DNA from: JBDLID01 sp039715055
Lineage (GTDB): Bacteria > Desulfobacterota > Desulfobulbia > Desulfobulbales > Desulfocapsaceae
Length of the DNA: 20,531 nucleotides
NCBI GenBank assembly: GCA_039715055.1
Contig: JBDLID010000049.1
Location: forward strand, 1 to 20,531
Direction of reading: 5' to 3'
Shown one piece after another: positions 1-8,414 of the stretch. A program made the position numbers and the translations under genes. The notes below the pieces were generated by a model. That model did not search any database, was not told where the DNA came from, and saw nothing but the letters and a program-made list of their open reading frames with translations. Position 1 is the first letter of the stretch. Every line of letters begins with the position of its first letter.

Positions 1-1
1 C

Positions 2-415
2 ATGAGCAGAGAACACATTAATAATGAATTCATGGTTTCAGATCACACTCAAATGATTGGAAACCTGAATGAAATAAGCAACCAGCTAACCCGATTTTAC
101 TGGTATTTCCTGGCTTCTATAGCTTCCCTTGGGATAGCGTATAAATCTGTCTTCGATAAACTCGTCAAAACAACCGTGGCTTTTGATCTTAAAGGGCATG
201 CTGATGTGCTAGGTCATTTCCATTTGCCCGATAGCTTCATACAACAACACTGCTGGCGGTTGTCCTCTTCTTTGGGACATTTGCTCCCCTGCCCCTTGGC
301 GCTGAACCTGTCTCCGGTAAAAGATCTGCTGTCTCCGGGCCGGTGCTTGATCAGGCCATCAGCGAGGTTCTGCAGCAGCCTGAGTTTGCCTGGCGTCTCC
401 CCCGGGAAAAGGTGA
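2..415 (+). CDS. Hypothetical membrane-anchored protein, probably a truncated N-terminal fragment read through a junction
   Basis: The first 60-70 codons look like real coding sequence: a polar N-terminus followed by a hydrophobic segment (about residues 33-50, WYFLASIASLGIAYKS) and a basic stretch. From about nucleotide 235 the reading frame is out of register with the signal-peptide and DUF4129 coding frame that starts there. The second half (Cys/Ser/Pro/Leu-rich) is therefore most likely a meaningless overlap rather than the native C-terminus. I do not recognise a family. The ATG is the second base of the window, so an upstream start cannot be excluded and no ribosome binding site can be seen. 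The simplest reading is a 5' gene fragment fused by rearrangement to the DUF4129 gene. Only the first 200 or so bases are supported as coding. Confidence 0.35.
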   Translation: MSREHINNEFMVSDHTQMIGNLNEISNQLTRFYWYFLASIASLGIAYKSVFDKLVKTTVAFDLKGHADVLGHFHLPDSFIQQHCWRLSSSLGHLLPCPLALNLSPVKDLLSPGRCLIRPSARFCSSLSLPGVSPGKR

Positions 416-1107
416 CAAAGGACAACAAAGGGAATAGTTCAGGCCTGCTGGCCAGGTTGTTTTCACCTCTGGCAGGATTCTTTTCAGGTATAGGGACCTG
501 GCTGGGTGACATTGTGAAAGCAACGATTGACTCCCTTTCTAAAAATCTCGGATCGCTGTTTGACTGGCTGGAACTGCTTTTCGACAGAGAAAAAGATGAA
601 TCTTCGGAGTTTGATTTTAAAGATATTTCCAGGCCAATGGCATATGTCCTGATTGGTGGGATTTCTGTTCTCCTTTTAGTGTTGCTGGTCAAGTCGCTTC
701 TCAGGAGGCGCAACGTGGTGGAGGTCACTCCGGAGCCAGTGCAGACCGTTCCTGATCTGAGCGCCGAGGAAACTACAGCCGATCAGTTAGCAGAAGACCA
801 GTGGCTGGCTCTGGCCAGTGAAATGCTGGAAAAAAACGAGCTTCGACTGGCCCTGCGTGCCCTCTTTTTCTCCAGCCTCGCCTTCCTTGAGAGGCAGAGA
901 CTGATTGTCATCACCCCCTTTAAAACCAACCGTGACTACCTGAGGGAGTTGTCGAGAAACAGTCATGCCATTGGTGATTTGCGCAAGCCCTTTAGTGAAA
1001 ATATCACTCTTTTTGAAAAGAGCTGGTATGGCAATCACCACCTCAGCAACGATACTTTGACCCGTGTTGATGAGAATTCGAAGTTGATGAGGAGTTGTTG
1101 TGGCTGA
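343..1107 (+). CDS. DUF4129 domain protein, 5' end disrupted
   Basis: This is the DUF4129 member of a MoxR/DUF58 operon. The C-terminal part shows the family pattern: about residues 155-215 (LRLALRALFFSSLAFLERQR, then ITPFKTNRDYLREL) after one transmembrane helix at about 99-119. The first start codon in frame is the GTG at 343. The open frame, however, runs back to 235, just after a TAG at 232-234, and encodes a convincing signal peptide (hydrophobic core TLLAVVLFFGTFAPL, then LGAEP) with no ATG, GTG or TTG. The native start therefore seems to have been lost at a junction near 205-240, or a frameshift lies there. Starting at GTG 343 would leave a protein without its export signal. The gene overlaps the DUF4350 start by 8 bases. 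The family identity is fairly secure; whether the gene is functional is doubtful. Confidence 0.7.
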   Translation: MLDQAISEVLQQPEFAWRLPREKVTKDNKGNSSGLLARLFSPLAGFFSGIGTWLGDIVKATIDSLSKNLGSLFDWLELLFDREKDESSEFDFKDISRPMAYVLIGGISVLLLVLLVKSLLRRRNVVEVTPEPVQTVPDLSAEETTADQLAEDQWLALASEMLEKNELRLALRALFFSSLAFLERQRLIVITPFKTNRDYLRELSRNSHAIGDLRKPFSENITLFEKSWYGNHHLSNDTLTRVDENSKLMRSCCG

Positions 1108-2383
1108 CCATTCAACCAGAGGAAATCGCAGCTGGTCCCTGCTGTTTGGGCTGGCTCTCCTGTTTTTAGCGGCCATGGCCTATCTTTTTGGGCTGCGCTT
1201 TGAAAACGGTGATTTCCTGCCGGCCTATTCAAGCCTGCGCAAAGACCCCATGGGTACGGCCGTGCTTTATGAAAGCCTGCAGAAAAGCGGCCTGGCGGTG
1301 GAACGTAACCATGCACCACTGTCCCAGGCCTCGCCAGATCCGGGAGAGACCCTGTTCATTGGAGGCTACAGGGGTAGCCTGACCAACGCCCTGGCCGGTG
1401 AGGCCACCCGCCAGGCTGTGACTGAATTTGTCGAGCAGGGAGGGCGGCTGGTCATTACCTCCAGTCAATTTTTCTCTCGTAAGCGTGATAAGGACGAGGA
1501 GGAATCATCAACAGAAAATCAAGACTGCAGGGAGCCAGGGCAGGAAAACGACCAGACATCAACTGAAACAATAGCCGATGATGTTGAAAAACTAATGGAT
1601 GATACGGGTGAGCCGGAGAGTGACAAGGCTGAGGAAACAGTTTCTCCCTGGGCGGTATCCATGAAACGGACCGCTGAAAAGGAAGACAGCGATTTTCCGT
1701 CAGACCCATTGGCGGTCGGTTCCTTTGAGGGGAAGCGACTGGTGATGGCCTGGCCGGGCAACATGGTCTTTGAAGATCCTGATCCTCAGTGGAATATCGT
1801 GCTCACCCATGACAATGAACCGGTGTTGATTGAACGGTCGTTTGGCAAAGGGACTATTGTGCTCTCCACCTCATCGTTTTTTCTCTCCAACGAGGCCATG
1901 CTGCGTGACCGGCAGGTGACCCTGCTGAGGTGGCTGGTCGGCGGTCCGCAGCGGCTGATCTTTGATGAGTACCATCATGGCCTCCGTTCACAGGGGTCGA
2001 TCATCGGTCTGGCCCGCAACCAGAATCTGCATGGGGTGATGATCCTTCTTTTCCTGCTGGCCGCTCTTTTTCTATGGAAAAACAGCTCCTCGCTCCTGCC
2101 CCGACACAGCAGAGGTTCAGGCGTTGTCCGCCTTCACAGCGGCCGGGATCAATTTGAGGGGCTGGTCAATATTCTCCGTCTCCACCCACCGGGCAACCTG
2201 GTCGGTGTCGTCCTCAGCCAGTGGGAAAAAGGGCAGCGAAAGTGGTGCCGGGGTCATCCGGATCAAATCAGGAAGATGCGTGAACTGGCCGGGTCGCCCA
2301 GTGGTCAAAAGGAAACAGAAGAGCAGCAGGTGGCCCGGTATCGGTCCATCTGTCGTGTTCTGAACCAGGATAAAAAGGTGTAA
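1100..2383 (+). CDS. DUF4350 domain membrane protein
   Basis: The protein has 427 residues: an N-terminal transmembrane helix (about 11-32), a DUF4350-type extracytoplasmic domain beginning GTAVLYESLQKSGLAVERN, an acidic low-complexity insert (about 133-200, rich in Glu, Asp, Ser and Thr), a second half with FGKGTIVLSTSSFFLSNEAM and FDEYHHG, and a C-terminal helix (about 313-329) before a basic cytoplasmic tail. The GTG start at 1100 overlaps the end of the DUF4129 gene and follows GAGGAG, so translational coupling is likely. Its stop codon TAA at 2381-2383 belongs to the inverted-repeat end of an inserted 108-bp element. Removing that element and one target-site copy extends the frame by nine residues to a TGA that overlaps the moxR start. 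Proteins of this family accompany MoxR and DUF58 proteins; the biochemical function is unknown. Confidence 0.75.
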   Translation: MADHSTRGNRSWSLLFGLALLFLAAMAYLFGLRFENGDFLPAYSSLRKDPMGTAVLYESLQKSGLAVERNHAPLSQASPDPGETLFIGGYRGSLTNALAGEATRQAVTEFVEQGGRLVITSSQFFSRKRDKDEEESSTENQDCREPGQENDQTSTETIADDVEKLMDDTGEPESDKAEETVSPWAVSMKRTAEKEDSDFPSDPLAVGSFEGKRLVMAWPGNMVFEDPDPQWNIVLTHDNEPVLIERSFGKGTIVLSTSSFFLSNEAMLRDRQVTLLRWLVGGPQRLIFDEYHHGLRSQGSIIGLARNQNLHGVMILLFLLAALFLWKNSSSLLPRHSRGSGVVRLHSGRDQFEGLVNILRLHPPGNLVGVVLSQWEKGQRKWCRGHPDQIRKMRELAGSPSGQKETEEQQVARYRSICRVLNQDKKV

Positions 2384-2487
2384 CTATTCAGCAGCACCCA
2401 CATTGTGACCGATCAGGCTGCCTCGAGTAGCACAAGTACACTGCGTCAGCCTGATTGACCACACTGCGGGCCCTGCTGAATAGTTAC
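2380..2487. mobile_element. 108-bp MITE-like element with IS66-type ends
   Basis: The element has perfect 15-bp terminal inverted repeats, GTAACTATTCAGCAG at 2380-2394 and its complement at 2473-2487. It is flanked by 8-bp direct repeats AAAAAGGT (2372-2379 and 2488-2495), which look like a target-site duplication. Inside is a second inverted repeat, ATCAGGCTG (2412-2420) against CAGCCTGAT (2447-2455), and the arms between are partly complementary, so the transcript would fold into a long imperfect hairpin. There is no coding capacity. Ends beginning GTAA with 8-bp duplications are the known signature of the IS66 family, so I infer a non-autonomous relative. It lies inside an operon, between DUF4350 and moxR, and provides the DUF4350 stop codon. 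Confidence 0.8.
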
Positions 2488-2518
2488 AAAAAGGTTATCA
2501 AAAAAGAGATGAACAGTT

Positions 2519-3487
2519 ATGAGTGAAGCCGCATTGGAACAGTTGAAAGAAACCCTGAAAAAGATCAGGCAGGAAATAGGCAAGGTGATCATCGGTCAGG
2601 AAGATGTCATTGACAAGGCTCTGGTTGCAGTTTTTACCACCAACCATGCCCTGATTGAAGGAGTGCCCGGTGTGGGTAAAACTCTGCTGGTCAGGACCAT
2701 TGGCCGGGTACTGGGGTGTGAAACCAACCGGATTCAGTTCACCCCGGATCTTATGCCCACCGATATTACCGGCACCAATGTGTACAATCTTCAGCAACAG
2801 AGTTTCGACCTTGTCAAGGGACCGGTCTTCACCACCTTTCTCCTCGCTGATGAGATCAACCGGGCTCCGGCCAAAACACAGTCCGCCCTTTTACAGGCCA
2901 TGCAGGAGCACCGGGTGAGTATAGATCGGGATACCCACTCCCTCTCCCCCCACTTTACCGTATTTGCAACCCAGAACCCCATTGAGTACGAGGGGACCTA
3001 CCCCCTGCCCGAAGCCCAGAAGGACCGCTTCATGCTCAAAATTGTCATGACCGAACCCAATCGGGATGATGAGCTGCAGCTTGCCGGTCGTACCCTTGGT
3101 GTGGACAGTCCCGAGCGGGTGCTTGACAGCGGCGACGTGCAGTCTGTACTTTCCGAACCCATGCTGCCGCAGTGCAAGCAGCTGTTCGAGCAAGTTATCC
3201 TCAAGGAGGAGCTGGTTGGTTATGTGGTTGACCTTGTCAGGGCAACCCGTGAGCATGAGAGTGTTATGGTCGGCGCCGGTCCCCGGGCCACCCAGGCACT
3301 GCTTCTTGCAGCGAGAGCTGCTGCAGCCATTGACGGCCGGGATTTTGTCGTCCCTGACGATATCAAGGATTTTGCCGCACCGGTCATGGAGCACCGCCTT
3401 GTACTGCGGCCCGAGTTTGAAATTGAAGGACTGAGCACTGGTGAAGTGGTTGATGATATCCTCCAACAGGTAGCGGTACCCAGGTAG
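2519..3487 (+). CDS. moxR: MoxR-family AAA+ ATPase
   Basis: The 322-residue protein has the usual MoxR length and motifs: Walker A GVPGVGKT (residues 48-55), Walker B LLADEIN (about 108-114), the sensor region FATQNPIEYEGTYPLPEAQ and the downstream GAGPRATQALLLAARAAA lid-domain signature. MoxR ATPases are thought to act as chaperones in maturation or stress responses together with von Willebrand-type and DUF58 proteins. The stop TAG shares its last base with the GTG start of the DUF58 gene, so the two are probably translationally coupled. The Shine-Dalgarno sequence is weak (GAG about 10 bases upstream). Before the MITE inserted upstream, the ATG would have overlapped the end of DUF4350, so initiation may once have depended on coupling. 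Confidence 0.93.
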   Translation: MSEAALEQLKETLKKIRQEIGKVIIGQEDVIDKALVAVFTTNHALIEGVPGVGKTLLVRTIGRVLGCETNRIQFTPDLMPTDITGTNVYNLQQQSFDLVKGPVFTTFLLADEINRAPAKTQSALLQAMQEHRVSIDRDTHSLSPHFTVFATQNPIEYEGTYPLPEAQKDRFMLKIVMTEPNRDDELQLAGRTLGVDSPERVLDSGDVQSVLSEPMLPQCKQLFEQVILKEELVGYVVDLVRATREHESVMVGAGPRATQALLLAARAAAAIDGRDFVVPDDIKDFAAPVMEHRLVLRPEFEIEGLSTGEVVDDILQQVAVPR

Positions 3488-4821
3488 TGGCCAGCCTGGT
3501 TCCCTCAAAGCGACTGCTTATCTACGTCGCTTCTTTGCTGCCCCTGGGAGTGCTGCCGGCCGTGAATCCTGCCCTCACGCCGGTGGCCGTGATCCTGGGC
3601 TGCCTGGCGCTCCTGCCGGTAGTGGCCGACGGGGTACGGGCACAGAAACTTCTGGTAGGTGTTGCAATCCAGCTGCAGCCGGTGATCAGGCTATGCTGCA
3701 ACCGCCCCGGTGAGATCACCGTGACTGTGACACAGCAGGGAAACAGCCTCCCACAGATCTCAGTCGGGGTTGACCTGCCGCCCTCAATTGAAACTGACAG
3801 CGAAATAGTCACTGTTCCATTGACCACCGGTTATGAACGCTTCGCCTTCCCTCTGGCTGTAGTACCGACCAGGCGAGGCTTGTTTCCCCTTTCTCTTGCC
3901 ATGTTCGCCGCACGATCCCGATTTGGATTCTGGGAAGTGCGTCAAGCCGAATCCCTGTCCACCGAAATCAGGGTTTATCCGAACCTCCAGATGGAACAAA
4001 AAAGTCTGGCTCCACTTTTTCTTCCAAGAGCAGCCGCGGGTATTCATATCAGGAGGCAGGTTGGTCAGGGAAGGGAGTTTGAAAAACTTCGCGAATACCT
4101 GCCGGGTGACTCCATGGATATGATCCACTGGAAGGCCACCGCCAAGCGGCAGATCCCCATGTCCAAACTGTACCAGGTGGAACGGGTACAGGAGGTCTAC
4201 GCGGTTGTTGACGCTGCAAGGCTCTCCGGTCAATCTCTGCCCGGAGCCGAAAATGAGCAGCGGTTGGAGGCGTTTATTCGAGCGTCTCTGGTCATGGGGA
4301 CAGCCGCCAGGCACCAGGGAGATCTCTTTGGGCTGCTCACCTTCAGCCACCGGGTCGATTCCTTTCTCCGGGCAAAGGGTGGAGCAGGTCATTTCAATGT
4401 CTGCCGTGATCATCTCTGCATGCTGGAAATGCGGACTGTCAGCCCTGACTATAGAGAGCTGACCATATTTATTCGGCAGAAGTTGAAAAAACGGGCTCTG
4501 CTGGTATTCATGACCAGCCTTGATGACCCGGTGCTTGCCGAAGAACTGCTTAAAAGCCTTGAACTGATCACCCGCCATCACCTGGTGGTCGTTATGGTTA
4601 TGGCCCCCAAAACTGCCAGGCCGCTATTTTCCGATGAACAGGTGACAAGTGGTGATGACATCCGGCGCAACCTGGTTGGCCATCTGCAGGATCAGGCCCT
4701 GCGCACCTTGGAACGGGAGTTTCACCACCGGGGCATCATTATGGTACGCAGTGATAACGGGGCCCTGTCCAGCCAGGTGGTGCAGCAGTACCTCACCGTC
4801 AAAACAAGACAAATGCTGTAG
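3487..4821 (+). CDS. DUF58 domain protein
   Basis: The protein has 444 residues. Two hydrophobic helices sit near the N-terminus (about residues 8-50), followed by a beta-rich region. The DUF58 signature comes at about residues 197-225: GREFEKLREYLPGDSMDMIH followed by WKATAKR. The C-terminal half resembles the von Willebrand A-like fold of this family (YAVVDAAR, then GDLFGLLTFSHRVDSFL). The GTG start is chosen because it overlaps the moxR stop by one base and gives the full N-terminal membrane anchor. DUF58 proteins are the standard partner of MoxR ATPases. No truncation or missing motif is seen. Confidence 0.88.
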   Translation: MASLVPSKRLLIYVASLLPLGVLPAVNPALTPVAVILGCLALLPVVADGVRAQKLLVGVAIQLQPVIRLCCNRPGEITVTVTQQGNSLPQISVGVDLPPSIETDSEIVTVPLTTGYERFAFPLAVVPTRRGLFPLSLAMFAARSRFGFWEVRQAESLSTEIRVYPNLQMEQKSLAPLFLPRAAAGIHIRRQVGQGREFEKLREYLPGDSMDMIHWKATAKRQIPMSKLYQVERVQEVYAVVDAARLSGQSLPGAENEQRLEAFIRASLVMGTAARHQGDLFGLLTFSHRVDSFLRAKGGAGHFNVCRDHLCMLEMRTVSPDYRELTIFIRQKLKKRALLVFMTSLDDPVLAEELLKSLELITRHHLVVVMVMAPKTARPLFSDEQVTSGDDIRRNLVGHLQDQALRTLEREFHHRGIIMVRSDNGALSSQVVQQYLTVKTRQML

Positions 4822-4826
4822 CCGTT

Positions 4827-5876
4827 ATGATTTTGAATATAGATAAATTTATTGCAGAAGAACGACCGAACTGGAATGAGTTGGAAGCGTTTCTGGTGAG
4901 GCTGGAAAAGGGAAAGAAGGCACATTTTGACCTGGAGGAGATCCAGCGTTTTCATTACCTCTACCAGCGCACATCTGCTGATCTCGGGCGTCTAATGACC
5001 TTTAGCGCTGAACCGGAAACAAGGGGGTACCTGGAAAATCTGGTCGGTCGTTCTTATGCGGAAATTCATGAGCCACGAAAAGCACGACTGGGCAAGGGAC
5101 TGGGCCGACTGATTTTCAAGTCATTTCCGCAAACCTTCCGACGCCATATCCGTTCGTTTTATCTTGTGCTTGTCGTCACCCTTATCGGTGCCGGTTTTGG
5201 CGGCCTGACCGTTGCCAATAACCCGGAATCAAAGACCACAATCCTGCCTTTCTCCCACCTTCACACCAGCCCTGACGAACGGATAGCCAGAGAGATGGAG
5301 GACAAAGGGGAACAACTGAGTGGCCATCAGGCCCAGTTTGCCAGTTCCCTGATGACCCATAACATAAAGGTGGCGATTTTTGCCATGGGACTGGGAATCA
5401 CCTTTGGCATAGGAACACTGATCTCACTGTTTTATAACGGTGTAATCCTGGGCGCGGTCTCACTGGATTACCTCATGGCAGACCAGGGGGCCTTTCTCAC
5501 CGGCTGGCTGCTGCCCCATGGGTCAATCGAAATTCCGGCGTTTCTGATAGCCGGCCAGGCAGGCCTGGTTCTGGCCGGAGCAATGATCGGCCATGGCGAC
5601 CGTACCCCTTTAGCTCAAAGGCTGAGGGCAATTTTGCCCGATCTCATGGTGCTCATTGGCGGTGTGGCAATAATGCTGATCTGGGCCGGTCTGATCGAAT
5701 CATTCTTCTCCCAGTACCATGAACCGGTCATTCCCTACTGGCTGAAGATCAGTTTCGGGGCGAGTGAGCTGCTTCTCCTTGTATTCTATCTCACCACAGT
5801 CGGCAGCAGCTCCCGGTCGCACAGCCCGTCTCATCCTCCTGCAGTCGGGACGGTAACTCAGGTTGTAACCCGCTAA
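4827..5876 (+). CDS. Stage II sporulation protein M-like (SpoIIM family) membrane protein
   Basis: The 349-residue protein has a soluble N-terminal part of about 110 residues (IDKFIAEERPNWNELEAFL, then a segment with LYQRTSADL), followed by five or six transmembrane helices. A loop containing HGSIEIPAFLIAG is characteristic of the SpoIIM-like family. In non-sporulating bacteria these proteins occur next to MoxR, DUF58 and RDD genes, as here, and the name does not imply sporulation. The ATG lies five bases after the DUF58 stop. No clear Shine-Dalgarno sequence is visible, so translation probably follows coupling from upstream. Confidence 0.85.
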   Translation: MILNIDKFIAEERPNWNELEAFLVRLEKGKKAHFDLEEIQRFHYLYQRTSADLGRLMTFSAEPETRGYLENLVGRSYAEIHEPRKARLGKGLGRLIFKSFPQTFRRHIRSFYLVLVVTLIGAGFGGLTVANNPESKTTILPFSHLHTSPDERIAREMEDKGEQLSGHQAQFASSLMTHNIKVAIFAMGLGITFGIGTLISLFYNGVILGAVSLDYLMADQGAFLTGWLLPHGSIEIPAFLIAGQAGLVLAGAMIGHGDRTPLAQRLRAILPDLMVLIGGVAIMLIWAGLIESFFSQYHEPVIPYWLKISFGASELLLLVFYLTTVGSSSRSHSPSHPPAVGTVTQVVTR

Positions 5877-5878
5877 CC

Positions 5879-6694
5879 ATGTATCAGAAGAAAACACAGT
5901 TACGAATTCGAACCCCGGAAGGCATCTGTTTCACGCTTGAGCCGGCCAGCCCCCTCATGCGTTTTTTTGCCTGGAGCATCGATTTCCTTGTCATCATTGG
6001 GGTCAGCCTCTTTTTACAGCAGTTTGTCTTCAACCATATTGTGGCTGCTGCGCCGGATCTGTCAAACGCCCTGTATCTTTTCATGACGTCAGCACTTTAC
6101 CTCTGTTATGCCATGTGGCTGGAGTGGATCTGGAACGGCCGGACTCTGGGCAAACGACTCTTTCGCCTCAGGGTGATGGACAGGCAGGGGCTGCATCTCC
6201 AGCCCAGCCAGGTGGTCATACGAAACCTGTTGCGGGTGATCGACTCCCTGCCGCTTTTTTATCTGGTGGGTGGTCTTGCCTCCTGCTTTTCACCGCTCTA
6301 CCAGCGGTTCGGCGACCAGGTGGCAAACACCATCGTCATCAAGCTGCCCAGGTTCAAAGTTCCTGACCTGACCGGAATCGGAGAACAGAAGTTCAACTCC
6401 CTGCGCAGCTATCCACACCTGATCGGCCGCCTGCGCAAGGCGGTGACACCGGCCGAGGCGGATATCGCTCTGCAGGCCCTGCGCAGACGTGACACCCTTG
6501 ACCACCGGGAACGAACCGAGCTGTTTGACCGACTAAGGGATCATTTCAAGTCCAAAACCACCTTCCCGGAGGAGGCGGTCCGCACCTCCAGCAGCGAGCA
6601 GTATGTCAGAAATATTGTCGAGCTTCTCTACTGTACCGATCAGAATGAAAATAACCACATGGTCAGGTTCGGGCAGGACAAAAAAAACCATTGA
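5879..6694 (+). CDS. RDD family membrane protein with C-terminal soluble extension
   Basis: The 271-residue protein begins its RDD domain at about residue 23 (SPLMRFFAWSIDFLVIIGVS), with the conserved Arg/Asp pattern, two central helices and the motif NGRTLGKRLFRLRVM. A third hydrophobic segment (SLPLFYLVGGLASCF) is followed by RFGDQVANTIVI, also typical of RDD proteins. The last 110 residues form a charged soluble tail that is not part of the RDD domain. This is the last gene of the MoxR operon; the start codon follows the SpoIIM-like stop after two bases. No clear terminator follows: the 197-base gap to the kinase gene holds no obvious stem with a T-run. Confidence 0.85.
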   Translation: MYQKKTQLRIRTPEGICFTLEPASPLMRFFAWSIDFLVIIGVSLFLQQFVFNHIVAAAPDLSNALYLFMTSALYLCYAMWLEWIWNGRTLGKRLFRLRVMDRQGLHLQPSQVVIRNLLRVIDSLPLFYLVGGLASCFSPLYQRFGDQVANTIVIKLPRFKVPDLTGIGEQKFNSLRSYPHLIGRLRKAVTPAEADIALQALRRRDTLDHRERTELFDRLRDHFKSKTTFPEEAVRTSSSEQYVRNIVELLYCTDQNENNHMVRFGQDKKNH

Positions 6695-6891
6695 AGCCAC
6701 TTGCCGCTCCAGTGAGCAGGTGTTGTTCAGCCCTCTGTTTGACCGCCCTCTTCCTATCAACTAGAATAAGACAGGACTGTTCTTTCGGGTTGACGATAAA
6801 TCTCAACGAGAGTTGCTTTTTTCATACTCCTGAACGAGGTCAGCGTAGAGTCCGAAACTCAAATTTTTCAACCCCTCCCGAAGGTGATTGA

Positions 6892-8313
6892 ATGGTTTGG
6901 AATTTCATCCTTTATTTATTTTACGGTTTGGCCTTCTTCACGTTGGGAGTGGCCATCCTTTCAAGGGATATCCGGCTCAGTGAACTTGGAATTGCCAGAA
7001 TTATCTGGTTGCTGGCACTCTTTGGTATCGTTCACGGCTTTCACGAATGGTTTGAGTTACTGGAACAACTCAATCCGGAAATCAAGAATTCCGTCTTTTC
7101 TCTGTTTCGGCTGGCTATTGTCAGCCTCTCTTTCCTGTTTCTCCTCTATTTCGGGCTGTTTCTCAACATCATCACCGTTTACGGCGACCAGGCCCTGAAG
7201 ACTACCCCTCGGGCTGTCAAGGCGCTGATCGGTATATCCGCCCTGTCTCTACTTCTTTTTGCGGCATATCTTGATCTTGGCAGCGGCAAAGCCATCAACA
7301 CCCGTCTTTTTGTCGCGTTGCCGGGAGGGATGCTGTCCGGAATCGGTCTGGTGCTCTATTCAAGGATCGTGCGTGCTTTTTCCCGCAAGGTGGCGGTCAA
7401 TTTCATCTTTGCCGGCAGTTTCATGATATGCTACGCCATCTTTACCGGGGTAATCGCCTCAGATGTCGTCTTACCGATTCTGGGCTTTAAGATTATTCTG
7501 TTGCGGGGCTTGTGCGCTTTTTTCATCATGTTCTTCACCATCAGAGGCCTTTCGGTATTCAGCCTTGAACAGCGGGAATTAATCAATGAACAGCTGCTTC
7601 GTTTCTCTCAGTCGGAAAAACTGACGTCCATGGGCATTCTCGCCGCCGGCATCGCCCATGAGATCAACAACCCCCTGACCAATGTCTCGCTCAATGTGGA
7701 GATGCTCAAAGACCTGGTTGGTGACAACGACAGGGTGATCAGAAAACTTGAGGCAATTGAGCGGAATAATACGCGTGCTTCCCGAATTGCCGGGGAACTG
7801 CTCCATTTCTCAAGAGATGAGGAAACCGCACTTCAGCGCATCGACATCAACAAGGTTCTTACAAGCACGAAAAATCTCTTGAAAAACCAAAAACTCAGCT
7901 CGATCATCCAGTTGAAGTTGCGGGATATTCCTGAAATCATGGGGATCTCCTGGAAACTTGAAGAAGTCTTTATCAACCTGCTGATGAACAGCATCGATGC
8001 CTGTAGTGAAGAGGACACTATCGAGATCGAAACATTTCCGGACAACGGCCGTGCTGTGGTGGTGATCACTGATACCGGCCATGGTATTATTGAAAAAGAT
8101 ATCTTCAAGGTGTTCGACCCGTTTTATACAACCAAGGAAATCGGGAAGGGCACAGGACTCGGTCTGTCTGTGTCTTATAATATAATCAAACAGCATAAAG
8201 GGGAGATCTCCCTTGTCAGCAGTGAGCATGGAGGAACTATTGTCACCATATCTTTGCCGGGGATAACAGGCCACCTTGAAAAATTGCCTTTTCGCCCAGA
8301 CTCTTCGTTATGA
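6892..8313 (+). CDS. Seven-helix membrane sensor histidine kinase
   Basis: The 473-residue protein has about seven hydrophobic helices in residues 4-215 forming the sensor part, with no recognisable PAS or periplasmic domain. The HisKA dimerisation domain follows, with the phospho-acceptor His256 in GILAAGIAHEINNPLTN. The HATPase domain has its N-box at LEEVFINLLMNSIDAC, G1 at DTGHGI, an F-box at FDPFYTTKEIGKG and G2 at GTGLGLSVS. It is an intact NtrB-like orthodox kinase. The ATG follows AAGGTGA by four bases. The response regulator gene starts 101 bases downstream on the same strand, so it is the likely partner. The sensed signal is unknown; the many-helix sensor suggests a membrane-related or small-molecule cue (inference). 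Confidence 0.9.
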   Translation: MVWNFILYLFYGLAFFTLGVAILSRDIRLSELGIARIIWLLALFGIVHGFHEWFELLEQLNPEIKNSVFSLFRLAIVSLSFLFLLYFGLFLNIITVYGDQALKTTPRAVKALIGISALSLLLFAAYLDLGSGKAINTRLFVALPGGMLSGIGLVLYSRIVRAFSRKVAVNFIFAGSFMICYAIFTGVIASDVVLPILGFKIILLRGLCAFFIMFFTIRGLSVFSLEQRELINEQLLRFSQSEKLTSMGILAAGIAHEINNPLTNVSLNVEMLKDLVGDNDRVIRKLEAIERNNTRASRIAGELLHFSRDEETALQRIDINKVLTSTKNLLKNQKLSSIIQLKLRDIPEIMGISWKLEEVFINLLMNSIDACSEEDTIEIETFPDNGRAVVVITDTGHGIIEKDIFKVFDPFYTTKEIGKGTGLGLSVSYNIIKQHKGEISLVSSEHGGTIVTISLPGITGHLEKLPFRPDSSL

Positions 8314-8414
8314 TAAAAATTTTATCCTCGAAATATCAACTATATGTCTGTGGTGAAATTTTCATCATTCCTCGATTCTGAACGAAAATTCTAATTTTGC
8401 AAGGTACCCAACAG

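Noticed and set aside
2891..3508. Long antisense frames inside moxR, DUF58 and hdrA
   Set aside because: They are shadow frames opposite well-supported genes and show no recognisable domains.
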